Below, piece after piece: positions 1 through 8,114 of a stretch of 64,000 nt of DNA (its first letter is position 1; each line of letters begins with the position of its first letter). Below the pieces are notes generated by a model. That model had not been told where the DNA came from and ran no database searches. It was given only the letters and a program-made list of their open reading frames with translations. The stretch comes from Streptomyces sp. BK239. GTDB lineage: Bacteria; Actinomycetota; Actinomycetes; Streptomycetales; Streptomycetaceae. The position numbers and the translations under genes were made by a program. The stretch spans positions 124,001 to 188,000 of the forward strand of contig NZ_SHKS01000004.1 in the NCBI RefSeq assembly GCF_004217285.1, read 5' to 3'.

Positions 1-648
1 GAACCCCGACTCGTACGCCGTGATCACCGCCTGCGTACGGTCCCGCGCCCCGAGCTTCGCCAGGACGGCGCTCACATGCGACTTGACCGTCTCCGCCCCG
101 ACGACAAGCCGCGCCGCGATCTCCGCGTTGGACAGCCCGCGCGCCATCAGCCGCAGCACCTCGGCCTCCCGCTCGGTCAGCCGGGCCCGCTCCAGCACGT
201 CCCGGGCCGCACGGTTGCCGCCCCCGTCGCCGTGCTCGGCGGCGAGCCGCCGCACCGAGGCCGGGAACAGCAGCGACTCGCCCTCGGCGACCAGCCGCAC
301 CGCGTGCACGATCTCCGCCGGCCGCGCCCGCTTCAGCAGGAAGCCGTCCGCGCCCGCGCGCAGCGCCTCGTACACGTACTCGTCGTTCTCGAAGGTCGTC
401 ACGACCAGGATCTTCGGCGGGCGGTCCACCGTCCGCAGCAACGCGCGCGTGGCCTCGATGCCGTCCATCAACGGCATCCGCACGTCCATGGCGACCACGT
501 CGGGCCGCAGCGTCCGCACCAGCGGGATCACCGCCGCCCCGTCCGCCGCCTCCCCGACGACCTCGATGTCGGGCTGGGCGGACAGCACGGCACGCAACCC
601 CGCGCGGACCAGGGGCTCGTCATCCACGAGCAGTACGGAAACCGGCAC
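1..648 (-). CDS. NarL/FixJ-type response regulator (3' end outside window)
   Basis: This is the DNA-binding partner of the histidine kinase just upstream. A receiver domain fills residues 1-120: the acidic pair is in LLVDDEP, the phospho-acceptor is about Asp55 in VAMDVRMP, and the TTFENDEY and LLKRA segments follow. A LuxR-type helix-turn-helix ([22 protein letters not shown]) occupies about residues 150-205. I chose the GTG at 648 because the receiver fold begins at once with [12 protein letters not shown] and the kinase stops 37 bases upstream, so the two are probably co-transcribed. The stop codon lies beyond base 1, and few residues should be missing. The adjacent ABC exporter is a plausible target, which is inference. 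Confidence 0.93.
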   Translation of the reverse strand, partial: MPVSVLLVDDEPLVRAGLRAVLSAQPDIEVVGEAADGAAVIPLVRTLRPDVVAMDVRMPLMDGIEATRALLRTVDRPPKILVVTTFENDEYVYEALRAGADGFLLKRARPAEIVHAVRLVAEGESLLFPASVRRLAAEHGDGGGNRAARDVLERARLTEREAEVLRLMARGLSNAEIAARLVVGAETVKSHVSAVLAKLGARDRTQAVITAYESGF

Positions 649-685
649 CCGCACAGCTTAGAGTCCCCCGCGATCTGCCTGATCG

Positions 686-1840
686 TCAGCTCAGCGGCAG
701 CTCCGCGCGCACCTGCCAGTCGCCGGCGTCCGGGCCCGTCGACGCGTGGCCGCCGAGCAGCGCCGCCCGCTCGCGTATCCCGCGCAGCCCGCTGCCCCGC
801 CCGGGCCCGGTGACGGCGGCCGTCAGCGGATTGCGGACCTCCAGGGTCAGCACGTCCGCCGCGGCATGGACGCGGACCCGCACCGGCACCGCGCCCGCGT
901 GCCGCAGCACGTTCGTCAGCGCCTCCTGGAGGATGCGGTAACCCTCGCGGGACACGGGCCCCGGCACCGCCTCCACAGCACCCGTCACCTCCGCGTCCAC
1001 GTTCGCCCCGGACGTCCGCGCCGACTCCAGCAGACGGTCGGCCTCGGCCAGCGTCGGCCGCCCGCTCACCGGCCGCTCCGCCTCGCGCAGCACCCCGAGC
1101 ACCCGCTCCAGGTCCTCCAGCGCGGCCCGGCCGGTCTCCTCGATCGCGCCGAGCGCCCGGTCCGTGAACTCCGGGTCGCCCGTAGCCCGCGCGGCGCCCG
1201 CCTGCACCACCGCCACCGTCAGCGCGTGGCCGATCGAGTCGTGCAGCTCCCGCGCGATGCGGTTGCGCTCCAGAAGCTGCTCCGTGCGCTCCTCCAGGGC
1301 GGCGAGCCGCTCGCCGGCGGACGGGCCGAGGAGCCACCGGGCGACGGCGGTGACCGCCTCGCCCATGCCGACGACGACCGCGCCGAGCGTGAGGAGGGGG
1401 AGCGGCGCGAGCAGCGCGTACCACCAGTGCGGGGCCGCGTCCGCGAGGACCGGGACGTCGTCGTGCGCCCGCCCGCGCGCGGCCGCCACCAGCTCCAGCG
1501 CCAGGACGGGCAGCCAGACGCAGGCCACCGCCGTCACCCCGCCCAACACCATGCGCGCTTCCAGCCACAGCACCGTCCGCAGCCGGTCCCGCCAGGCCGT
1601 CGCCGGCGACACCGAGAACCCGGGGTCGCGCTCACCGGGCGTCAACAGCAGCTCCGCCTGCACCCCTTCGCCCCGGCGCACCGCCGGAATCAGCCCGACC
1701 GGCACCAGCATCAGCGCGGGCACCCACGGCTTCGACGAGTCGATGAACATCCAGATGCTCAGCAACAGCATCGGCACCCACAGATGCACCAGCCGTGTGT
1801 ACGTCGTCCCCCGCAGCAGCGGGCGCAGGAAGCGGCCCAT
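686..1840 (-). CDS. Membrane sensor histidine kinase, HisKA_3 (NarL-partner) family
   Basis: This protein of about 384 residues senses a signal at the membrane and phosphorylates the response regulator that follows. Hydrophobic segments lie at about residues 18-54, 97-120 and 139-172. The dimerisation/phospho-acceptor motif RNRIARELHDSIGH places the phosphorylated histidine near residue 200. A short HATPase_c domain closes the protein, with an LRHAGA N-box-like segment and a GSGLRGIRERAALLGG G-box. I chose ATG 1840 (MGRFLRPLL); the longer reading frame runs into the divergent ABC promoter. Kinases of this family in Streptomyces often control adjacent ABC-2 exporters, which fits the divergent ABC pair at 1949-3603. 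The signal is unknown. Confidence 0.92.
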   Translation of the reverse strand: MGRFLRPLLRGTTYTRLVHLWVPMLLLSIWMFIDSSKPWVPALMLVPVGLIPAVRRGEGVQAELLLTPGERDPGFSVSPATAWRDRLRTVLWLEARMVLGGVTAVACVWLPVLALELVAAARGRAHDDVPVLADAAPHWWYALLAPLPLLTLGAVVVGMGEAVTAVARWLLGPSAGERLAALEERTEQLLERNRIARELHDSIGHALTVAVVQAGAARATGDPEFTDRALGAIEETGRAALEDLERVLGVLREAERPVSGRPTLAEADRLLESARTSGANVDAEVTGAVEAVPGPVSREGYRILQEALTNVLRHAGAVPVRVRVHAAADVLTLEVRNPLTAAVTGPGRGSGLRGIRERAALLGGHASTGPDAGDWQVRAELPLS

Positions 1841-1948
1841 GCGCACATGGTGACAGCCGCCACCGACAACCGGCCTCCCCCGAGCGGGGGAGACGGACTC
1901 CACCCGCGGGGGAGGCCCCGGCCCCGGCCGGGCGGCCACAGTGAGCCC

Positions 1949-2869
1949 ATGACCAGCATCGACGTCCGCGACCTCACCAAGGAGTTCGGCCCACGGCGGG
2001 CAGTGGACCGGCTCACCTTCCGCGTCCTGCCCGGCCGCGTGACCGGCTTCCTCGGCCCCAACGGCGCCGGCAAGTCCACCACGCTGCGCCTCGTCCTCGG
2101 CCTGGACCGCCCGACCTCAGGGACCGCCACCCTCGACGGCCGCCCCTACGCCGCCCTCGACGAGCCGCTGCGCCATGTCGGCGCGCTGCTCGACGCGCAG
2201 GCCCCGCACGGCTCCCGGACCGGCCGGGACCACCTGCGCGCCCTCGCCGCGAGCAACCGCATCCCCGCGCGCAGGGTGGACGAGGTGCTGGAGGAGACCG
2301 GCCTCGCCCCGGCCGCCCGCCGCCGCGTCAAGACGTACTCCCTCGGCATGCGCCAGCGCCTCGGCATCGCGGCCGCCCTGCTCGGCGACCCCGCGGTGGT
2401 GCTGCTCGACGAGCCGTCCAACGGCCTCGACCCGGAAGGCATCATCTGGATCCGCGGACTGCTGCGCCGGCTCGCGGCGGAGGGGCGCACGGTGCTGGTG
2501 TCCAGCCACCTGATGAGCGAGACCGCCTCCTTCGCCGACCACCTCGTCGTCCTCGGCCGGGGCCGCCTCCTCGCCGACACCCCCCTGCGGGACTTCATCG
2601 ACGCGCGCGTACGCCCCCGGGTACGGGTCCGCACCAGCGACCCCGACGCGCTCGGCAAGGCCCTGGCCCGGCACGGCCACGACGGCGTCGCCCACGGGGA
2701 AGGGCACTTCACCGTCGACCACGCGCGCGTGGACGACATCGGCCGCCTGGCGTCCGAGGCGGGTGTCCCGCTGCTCGAACTGACCGCCGAGGAAGGCACG
2801 CTGGAACAGGCCTACCTCGATCTGACCGCCGCCGACACCGAGTTCGTGGCCCAGCCGCAGGAGGCCTGA
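1949..2869 (+). CDS. ABC-2 type transporter ATP-binding protein
   Basis: This 306-residue protein is the ATPase of a two-gene exporter. Walker A is GPNGAGKST (near residue 38), the signature is YSLGMRQR, and Walker B is VVLLDEPSNGLDPEG followed by the H-loop VLVSSHLMSE. The C-terminal part (about residues 220-300) has the extended form common in DrrA/antibiotic-resistance-type ATPases. The start is ATG 1949 (MTSIDVRDLTKEF); the much longer upstream frame is an antisense shadow of the kinase. The permease starts 2 bases after the stop codon. The substrate is unknown; lipid, drug or peptide export are all possible. Confidence 0.95.
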   Translation: MTSIDVRDLTKEFGPRRAVDRLTFRVLPGRVTGFLGPNGAGKSTTLRLVLGLDRPTSGTATLDGRPYAALDEPLRHVGALLDAQAPHGSRTGRDHLRALAASNRIPARRVDEVLEETGLAPAARRRVKTYSLGMRQRLGIAAALLGDPAVVLLDEPSNGLDPEGIIWIRGLLRRLAAEGRTVLVSSHLMSETASFADHLVVLGRGRLLADTPLRDFIDARVRPRVRVRTSDPDALGKALARHGHDGVAHGEGHFTVDHARVDDIGRLASEAGVPLLELTAEEGTLEQAYLDLTAADTEFVAQPQEA

Positions 2870-2871
2870 CC

Positions 2872-3603
2872 ATGGCGTTCGCTCCCGCCCTCCACGCCGA
2901 GTGGATCAAGATCCGTACGCTGCGCTCGCAACTCGGCGGACTGAGCGCGATCCTGCTCGCCACCGTCGCGTTCTCGGCGCTCGCCGCGGCCGAATCGGGC
3001 GACGACCCGGCCGACGCGTTCGACCCGCTGTTCTCCGTCTACTTCGGCGTCAACTTCGGCCAGATCGCGGCGATCGCCTTCGCGACGACGGCCGTGTCCG
3101 CCGAGTTCCACGGCGGGGCCCTGCGGGTGTCCCTGGCCGCCGTGCCGCACAGGGGCCGCTGGTTCGCCGCCAAGCTCACGGCGATCGCCCTGCCCGTCCT
3201 CGCGGTCGGCCTCGCCACCGGCCTTCTGGCCCTGGTCGTGGGCAGCGCCGCGCTCGGGGACGACGCCGACGCGATCGGCACGGGCGAAGGACTGCGCGCC
3301 GCCGTCGGATGCGGGCTCTACCTCACCCTGCTGGCCCTGTTCGCCGCCGGCCTGACGGCCGTCCTGCGCAGCGGCGTCGCCACGCTCAGCATTCTCATCC
3401 CGTTCCTGCTGATCGTGTCCTTCGTGGTCGGCGACGTGTCCGGCAACGCCGCCGACTTCCTTCCCGACCGGGCCGGCCAGACGGTGCTGCACAGCACGTG
3501 GGAGGGCACCCTCGGCCCGTGGTCAGGGCTGGCGGTGACCGCGCTGTGGACGGCGGCGGCCCTCGCGGCGGGCGCCTGGCGGCTGCGGCGAAGGGACGCC
3601 TGA
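2872..3603 (+). CDS. ABC-2 type transporter permease
   Basis: This 243-residue integral membrane protein is the partner of the preceding ATPase. The N-terminal segment ALHAEWIKIRTLRS is the amphipathic start typical of ABC-2 permeases. About six hydrophobic segments follow, around residues 22-42, 60-80, 100-128, 148-168, 175-195 and 220-238. The 2-base spacing from the ATPase gene implies co-transcription and translational coupling. The transported molecule cannot be told from sequence. Together with the divergent kinase/regulator pair it forms a common actinobacterial sensing-and-export module. Confidence 0.92.
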   Translation: MAFAPALHAEWIKIRTLRSQLGGLSAILLATVAFSALAAAESGDDPADAFDPLFSVYFGVNFGQIAAIAFATTAVSAEFHGGALRVSLAAVPHRGRWFAAKLTAIALPVLAVGLATGLLALVVGSAALGDDADAIGTGEGLRAAVGCGLYLTLLALFAAGLTAVLRSGVATLSILIPFLLIVSFVVGDVSGNAADFLPDRAGQTVLHSTWEGTLGPWSGLAVTALWTAAALAAGAWRLRRRDA

Positions 3604-3660
3604 GGCAGCCGGTCGCTGACGCCCGGCCAATTGTCAGTGGCGGCCGCTTTACTGGAGCAC

Positions 3661-4104
3661 ATGGACATCGCGCGCTGCCTCGACACCATCGACCTGCTGT
3701 GCACCCGGGGCTTCCCCGCGGAGCACGGCAGGACGGACGTGGGCACCGCCGGTCCGGAGGGTCTGGTCGCCGAATTAACGACCAGCGACGACTTCTGGGA
3801 GGACGACGGGACGCGATGGGAGGAGACACAGGCCCAGTACGACGCCGACCGGGACGGTCTCACCCAGCGGCTGACCGACCGCTGGGGCCCGCCGCACCAC
3901 ATCAGTCTGGCGAGCCTCTTGGAACGCTCGCTGGACGGCGAGGACATACCCGAGCCCTGGGGCTCGCTCAGCGCTCACGTGCCGGACGTCCATCTGTGGC
4001 AACTGCCGGGCAAGGCGCGCTGGTTGGCCCTGGGGGTGTCGCAGTGGGACAAGGAGCTGCCGTTCCAGCTCCTCGCCGTCGTCACCGAGACGGATCCGCC
4101 GTGA
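3661..4104 (+). CDS. Hypothetical protein, about 147 residues
   Basis: I do not recognise this family. The protein is acidic and soluble-looking, has no signal peptide or membrane segment, and is rich in Trp and Asp (for example TTSDDFWEDDGTRWEE). ATG 3661 has a GGAG about 7 bases upstream and was preferred over an upstream in-frame start that lacks a ribosome binding site. Coding-type GC3 bias holds throughout. The 3' end overlaps the convergent Mug-type glycosylase gene by 23 bases. Its small, compact and polar character fits the many uncharacterised cytosolic proteins of Streptomyces, and no function is proposed. Confidence 0.65.
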   Translation: MDIARCLDTIDLLCTRGFPAEHGRTDVGTAGPEGLVAELTTSDDFWEDDGTRWEETQAQYDADRDGLTQRLTDRWGPPHHISLASLLERSLDGEDIPEPWGSLSAHVPDVHLWQLPGKARWLALGVSQWDKELPFQLLAVVTETDPP

Positions 4105-4657
4105 CCGCGGGGGGCGCCTCGGCCGCCAGCCGCAGCCGCTCGAACTCCTCCGCCATCGTCGCCGTCGTCCAATGGGCGTTGAGCCCGCTGGGGTTCGGCA
4201 GCACCCACACACGCGTGTCCCCGATGAGCCGCTCCTGCGGACCCACCCGGGCGCCGCGGTCGTCGAACGCCGCCCGGTAGGCGGTGACCCCGACCACGGC
4301 CAGCCAGCGCGGCTTCAGCCGGACGACCTTCTCCGCCAGCAGCCGGCCGCCCTCGCGGTACTCCTCGGCCGTCAGCTCGTCGGCCCGCGCACTCGCCCGC
4401 GCGACCAAGTTCGTGATGCCCAGACCGTACGTCAGCAGCTCCTCCTGCTCCGCGGGCTTGAGCAGCCTCGGCGTGAAGCCGGAGCGGTGCAGCACGGGCC
4501 AGAAGCGGTTGCCGGGGCGGGCGAAGTGGTGCCCGGTCGCCGCCGTCATCAGCCCCGGGTTGATGCCGCAGAACAGCACGCGAAGGCCGCTCGCGACCAC
4601 GTCCGGGACGAGACGGTCGCGCGCGGCCTCCAGCTCCGCCTGGGTGAAGCGGCTCAG
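4082..4657 (-). CDS. mug: Mismatch-specific uracil/thymine DNA glycosylase (Mug/TDG family)
   Basis: This enzyme removes uracil or thymine from G:U and G:T mismatches to start base-excision repair. The signature block FCGINPG near the N terminus matches the GINPG catalytic motif, in which the Asn activates water. Further family segments are GHHFARPGNRFWP, LGITNLVARASARADEL and a C-terminal VLPNPSGLNAH. The homologous N-terminal segment SRFTQAELEAARDRLVPD lies upstream of the first GTG (4600). Full-length translation therefore probably starts at CTG 4657, which overlaps the purB stop codon (CTGA). That would be a rare start allowed by coupling. If GTG 4600 is used instead, the protein lacks 19 residues. 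Confidence 0.85.
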   Translation of the reverse strand: MSRFTQAELEAARDRLVPDVVASGLRVLFCGINPGLMTAATGHHFARPGNRFWPVLHRSGFTPRLLKPAEQEELLTYGLGITNLVARASARADELTAEEYREGGRLLAEKVVRLKPRWLAVVGVTAYRAAFDDRGARVGPQERLIGDTRVWVLPNPSGLNAHWTTATMAEEFERLRLAAEAPPAVTADPSR

Positions 4658-6096
4658 AGGATCGCTCCGGGCGTGTAACCGGCGGCCTCGGGCCGCTGCT
4701 TGACGATCTCCTCGATCCGGGCGACCACGACGCCCACCTGGTCGGCGGCGGCGCCCGTGAAGGACAGCTTGTCCGCCATCAGCGCGTCCAGCTCCGCGCG
4801 GTCCAGCGGGATGCGGTCGTCGGCGGCGAGCTTGTCGAGCAGTTCGTTGCGCTCGACGCCCTGCTCGCGCATCGCCAGCGCGGAGGCGACCGCGTTCTCC
4901 TTGATCGCCTCGTGCGCGAGCTCACGGCCGACCCCGGCGCGCACCGCGCCCATCAGGACCTTGGTGGTCGCGAGGAACGGCAGGTAGCGGTCCAGCTCAC
5001 GGGCGACGACGGCCGGGAAGGCGCCGAACTCGTCGAGCACCGTCAGGAACGTCTCCAGCAGCCCGTCCAGCGCGAAGAACGCGTCCGGCAGCGCGACCCG
5101 GCGCACCACCGAGCACGACACGTCGCCCTCGTTCCACTGGTCGCCCGCCAGCTCGCCCGTCATCGACGCGTACCCGCGCAGGATGACCATGAGGCCGTTG
5201 ACGCGCTCGCAGGACCGCGTGTTCATCTTGTGCGGCATCGCCGACGAGCCGACCTGGCCCGGCTTGAAGCCCTCGGTCACCAGCTCGTGCCCGGCCATCA
5301 GCCGGATCGTCTTCGCCAGCGACGACGGACCCGCCGCCAGCTGCACCAGCGCGGTCACGACGTCGTAGTCCAGCGAGCGCGGGTAGACCTGGCCGACCGA
5401 GGTGAACGCCTGCGAGAAGCCCAGGTGACCGGCGATGCGGTCCTCCAGCTCGGCCAGCTTGCCCGCGTCGCCGCCCAGCAGGTCCAGCATGTCCTGCGCG
5501 GTGCCGACCGGGCCCTTGATCCCGCGCAGCGGGTAGCGGCCGAGCAGCTCCTCGATACGGCCGTACGCCACGAGGAGCTCGTCGGCGGCGGTCGCGAAAC
5601 GCTTGCCGAGGGTGGTGGCCTGCGCGGCCACGTTGTGCGAGCGGCCGGCCATGACCAGCTCGCCGTACTCGCCGGCGAGCTTGCCCAGCCGGGCCAGGAC
5701 GGCCACCGCGCGGTCGCGGATCAGCTCCAGCGACAGCCGGACCTGGAGCTGCTCGACGTTCTCCGTCAGGTCGCGCGAGGTCATGCCCTTGTGGACCTGC
5801 TCGTGCCCGGCGAGGTCGTTGAACTCCTCGATGCGGGCCTTCACATCGTGCCGGGTGACCTTCTCGCGCTCGGCGATCGAGGCCAGGTCGACGGTGTCGA
5901 GGACACGCTCGTAGTCGGCGATCGCCGCGTCCGGCACCTCGATCCCGAGGTCCTTCTGCGCCCGCAGCACGGCGAGCCAGAGCTGACGCTCCAGCTTCAC
6001 CTTCTGCTCGGGCGACCAGAGCGTGGCGAGCTCGGCGGAGGCGTAGCGTCCGGCGAGGACGTTCGGGATGCGGGGCTTGGCGGGAGCGGAAGTCAC
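4654..6096 (-). CDS. purB: Adenylosuccinate lyase PurB
   Basis: This cytosolic homotetramer of 480 residues cleaves SAICAR to AICAR and adenylosuccinate to AMP, releasing fumarate in both reactions. The fumarase/aspartase-superfamily signature GSSAMPHKMN lies near residue 280. The first conserved histidine region is GHEQVHKGMTSRDLTENVEQ and the second is VMAGRSHNVAAQATTLG. GTG 6096 (VTSAPAKPRIPNVLAGRY) is the start consistent with other actinobacterial PurB proteins; a longer upstream frame over the SGNH gene is a shadow. It is probably transcribed with the overlapping mug gene downstream. Full length with all catalytic blocks present. Confidence 0.97.
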   Translation of the reverse strand: MTSAPAKPRIPNVLAGRYASAELATLWSPEQKVKLERQLWLAVLRAQKDLGIEVPDAAIADYERVLDTVDLASIAEREKVTRHDVKARIEEFNDLAGHEQVHKGMTSRDLTENVEQLQVRLSLELIRDRAVAVLARLGKLAGEYGELVMAGRSHNVAAQATTLGKRFATAADELLVAYGRIEELLGRYPLRGIKGPVGTAQDMLDLLGGDAGKLAELEDRIAGHLGFSQAFTSVGQVYPRSLDYDVVTALVQLAAGPSSLAKTIRLMAGHELVTEGFKPGQVGSSAMPHKMNTRSCERVNGLMVILRGYASMTGELAGDQWNEGDVSCSVVRRVALPDAFFALDGLLETFLTVLDEFGAFPAVVARELDRYLPFLATTKVLMGAVRAGVGRELAHEAIKENAVASALAMREQGVERNELLDKLAADDRIPLDRAELDALMADKLSFTGAAADQVGVVVARIEEIVKQRPEAAGYTPGAIL

Positions 6097-6194
6097 GTGC
6101 ACGGAGTCTACTGGCGATTCGTGCAGGCCAGCGCCGCGGGTTCGTTCGGCGGAACCTACGAGACCCAGGTCACCCGGCCGTGACCGCCGGGGCA

Positions 6195-6983
6195 CTAGGC
6201 GGTGGGCGGCTCGTACGGGAGCAGGTCCGGGCGTTTGGGCGGCAGGCCGTCGCCGGAGGAGCGGCCGGTGAGGCGGCGGCCTATCCACGGCAGCAGGTAC
6301 TGCCGGGCGAACCGGGCGTCCTCGGCCCGTCGCAGCAGCCAGCCCGGCGGCAGCGTCGCCGGCATCGGCGTCCGCCACTCGGTGTCCTCCGGGTCGTGTC
6401 CGAGGCCCTGCCAGACCGCCTCGGCGACCCGGCGGTGGCCCTCGGCGGACAGGTGGAGCCGGTCCACGTCCCACATCCGCGGGTCGCTCAGGGACGGGGC
6501 GCCGTACAGGTCGACGACGAGCGCGCCGTGCCGGGCGGCCAGGTCGTCGACGCAGGCGAACAGGTCCTCCATGCGCGGGCGGAACCGCTCCAGCACCGGG
6601 CCCTGCCGGCCGGGGCTGCGCATCAGCACCAGCTGCTTGCAGGCCGGGGCCAGCGTCTCCACGGCCTCGGTCAGCAGGGCGCGCACCCGGCCCATGTCGC
6701 ACTTGGGGCGCAGTGTGTCGTTGAGGCCGCCGACGAGGGTGATCACATCGGCGCCCATGGCGGCGGCCACGGGCACCTGCTCCTCGACGATCTGACCGAT
6801 CAGCTTGCCCCGCACCGCGAGGTTGGCGTAGCGGAAGCCGGGCGTGCGGGCGGCCATCCGTCCCGCGAGGAGATCGGCCCAGCCCCGGTAGGTCCCGTCG
6901 GGCAGCAGGTCCGACATCCCCTCGGTGAAGGAGTCGCCGACCGCGACCAGGCTGGAGTACGGGGGTGTGGTGTTCGTCTGCAT
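6195..6983 (-). CDS. SGNH/GDSL-family hydrolase
   Basis: A 262-residue esterase/lipase-like protein. Block I is VAVGDSFTEGMSD (Ser nucleophile near residue 16), block III is the GGLND segment (Asn oxyanion residue) and block V is DRLHLSAEGH (Asp and His). No signal peptide is visible, since the first residues run MQTNTTPPYSSLVAVGDS, so it is probably cytosolic. ATG 6983 was chosen because block I begins only 14 residues later, as in the family. The gene is downstream of the CNNM operon terminator and transcribed in the same direction. The natural substrate is unknown; acyl or acetyl ester hydrolysis is what the family does. Confidence 0.92.
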   Translation of the reverse strand: MQTNTTPPYSSLVAVGDSFTEGMSDLLPDGTYRGWADLLAGRMAARTPGFRYANLAVRGKLIGQIVEEQVPVAAAMGADVITLVGGLNDTLRPKCDMGRVRALLTEAVETLAPACKQLVLMRSPGRQGPVLERFRPRMEDLFACVDDLAARHGALVVDLYGAPSLSDPRMWDVDRLHLSAEGHRRVAEAVWQGLGHDPEDTEWRTPMPATLPPGWLLRRAEDARFARQYLLPWIGRRLTGRSSGDGLPPKRPDLLPYEPPTA

Positions 6984-7064
6984 GGCGTCAGCGATGGTAA
7001 CCCGCAGCCATACCCGCCGGTCGGTCGCCCCGGGCGCAAGGGCCGCCAGGGCGCGGGACCTCCT

Positions 7065-7089
7065 GGGGGCGCCCCTGAAGGGCACCCCC
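7065..7089 (-). terminator. Stem-loop after the CNNM operon
   Basis: GGGGG-C-GCCC and GGGC-A-CCCCC can pair around a CTGAA loop just 12 bases beyond the stop of the downstream CNNM gene. There is no T-run, as is usual for Streptomyces. The position fits transcription termination of the two-gene operon. Confidence 0.55.
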
Positions 7090-7100
7090 GGGGCCGCCTC

Positions 7101-8114
7101 TCAGACCCGCTGTCCGAACAGCTCCCGCAGGACGTCCTCCATGGTCACCAGGCCCGCCAGACGGCCGTCGCCGCCCAGCACCGCCGCCAGGTGGGTGCGG
7201 CTGCCGCGCATCGCGGTCAGCACGTCGTCCATGGGGGTCGCCTCCCGCACGCGCGCGATGGGCCGCAGGTCGCGTACACGGAACGGTATGTTCCGCGGTG
7301 AGGCGTCCAGCGCGTCCTTCACATGCAGGTAGCCCACGATCCGACGCTGCTCGTCCACGACCGGGAAGCGGGAGAACCCGGACTCGGCGGCCAGCTCCTC
7401 CAGCTCCTCCGGGGTGACGCCCACGCGCGCGTACACGACGCGCTCCAGCGGCATGACGACGTCCCGCACCGGCCGCCGGCCCAGCTCGAGGGCGTCGTGC
7501 AGCCGTTCCTGGGCGCGGTCGTCCAGGAGGCCGGCCTCGCCCGCGTCCTTGACGATCTGGGCCAGCTCCGCGTCCGAGAACGTGGCCGTGACCTCGTCCT
7601 TGGTCTCGATCCGCAGCAGCTTCAGCAGCGCGTTGGCGAACGCGTTGATCGCGAAGATCACCGGCTTCAGCGCCCGGGAGAGCGCCACCAGGGGCGGGCC
7701 GAGCAGCAGCGCGCTGCGCACCGGCTCGGCGAGCGCGATGTTCTTCGGCACCATCTCGCCGAGCAGCATGTGCAGATACGTCGCCAGGGTCAGCGCGATC
7801 ACGAAGGACACCGCGTGACCGGCGCCCTCGGGCACGCCGACCGCGTGGAACACCGGCTCCAGCAGATGCGCGATCGCCGGTTCGGCGACCACGCCGAGGA
7901 CCAGCGTGCACAGCGTGATGCCGAGCTGCGCGGCGGCCATCAGCGCGGACACGTGCTCCAGCCCCCACAGCACGCTCTTGGCCCGCCGGTCGCCCTCTTC
8001 GGCGTACGGCTCGATCTGGGAGCGGCGCACGGAGATCAGCGCGAACTCGGCGCCCACGAAGAAGGCGTTGACGACGAGGGTCGCCAGGCCGATCAGCAAC
8101 TGGACGGCGGTCAC
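7101..8114 (-). CDS. CNNM/CBS-domain membrane protein (hemolysin C/CorB-like), short paralogue
   Basis: A 337-residue protein of the CNNM (DUF21) family, whose members are implicated in magnesium or cobalt homeostasis. The N-terminal membrane part (about residues 1-180) has hydrophobic segments at 5-25, 58-80, 95-115 and 130-150 and the family motif LGEMVPKNIALAEP. A CBS pair follows at about residues 205-330 (DVVMPLERVVYARVGVTPEEL and LAGLVTMEDVLRELFG). The start GTG 8114 overlaps the TGA of the larger paralogue upstream (GTGA), so the two are translationally coupled and may form a complex. There is no C-terminal CorC_HlyC transporter-associated domain, unlike its neighbour. Confidence 0.92.
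   Translation of the reverse strand: MTAVQLLIGLATLVVNAFFVGAEFALISVRRSQIEPYAEEGDRRAKSVLWGLEHVSALMAAAQLGITLCTLVLGVVAEPAIAHLLEPVFHAVGVPEGAGHAVSFVIALTLATYLHMLLGEMVPKNIALAEPVRSALLLGPPLVALSRALKPVIFAINAFANALLKLLRIETKDEVTATFSDAELAQIVKDAGEAGLLDDRAQERLHDALELGRRPVRDVVMPLERVVYARVGVTPEELEELAAESGFSRFPVVDEQRRIVGYLHVKDALDASPRNIPFRVRDLRPIARVREATPMDDVLTAMRGSRTHLAAVLGGDGRLAGLVTMEDVLRELFGQRV

Noticed and set aside
4654..6702. A 682-residue version of PurB
   Set aside because: The upstream 200 residues are low-complexity Arg/Pro/Gly antisense to nothing conserved and overlap the SGNH gene; the family length is about 480.
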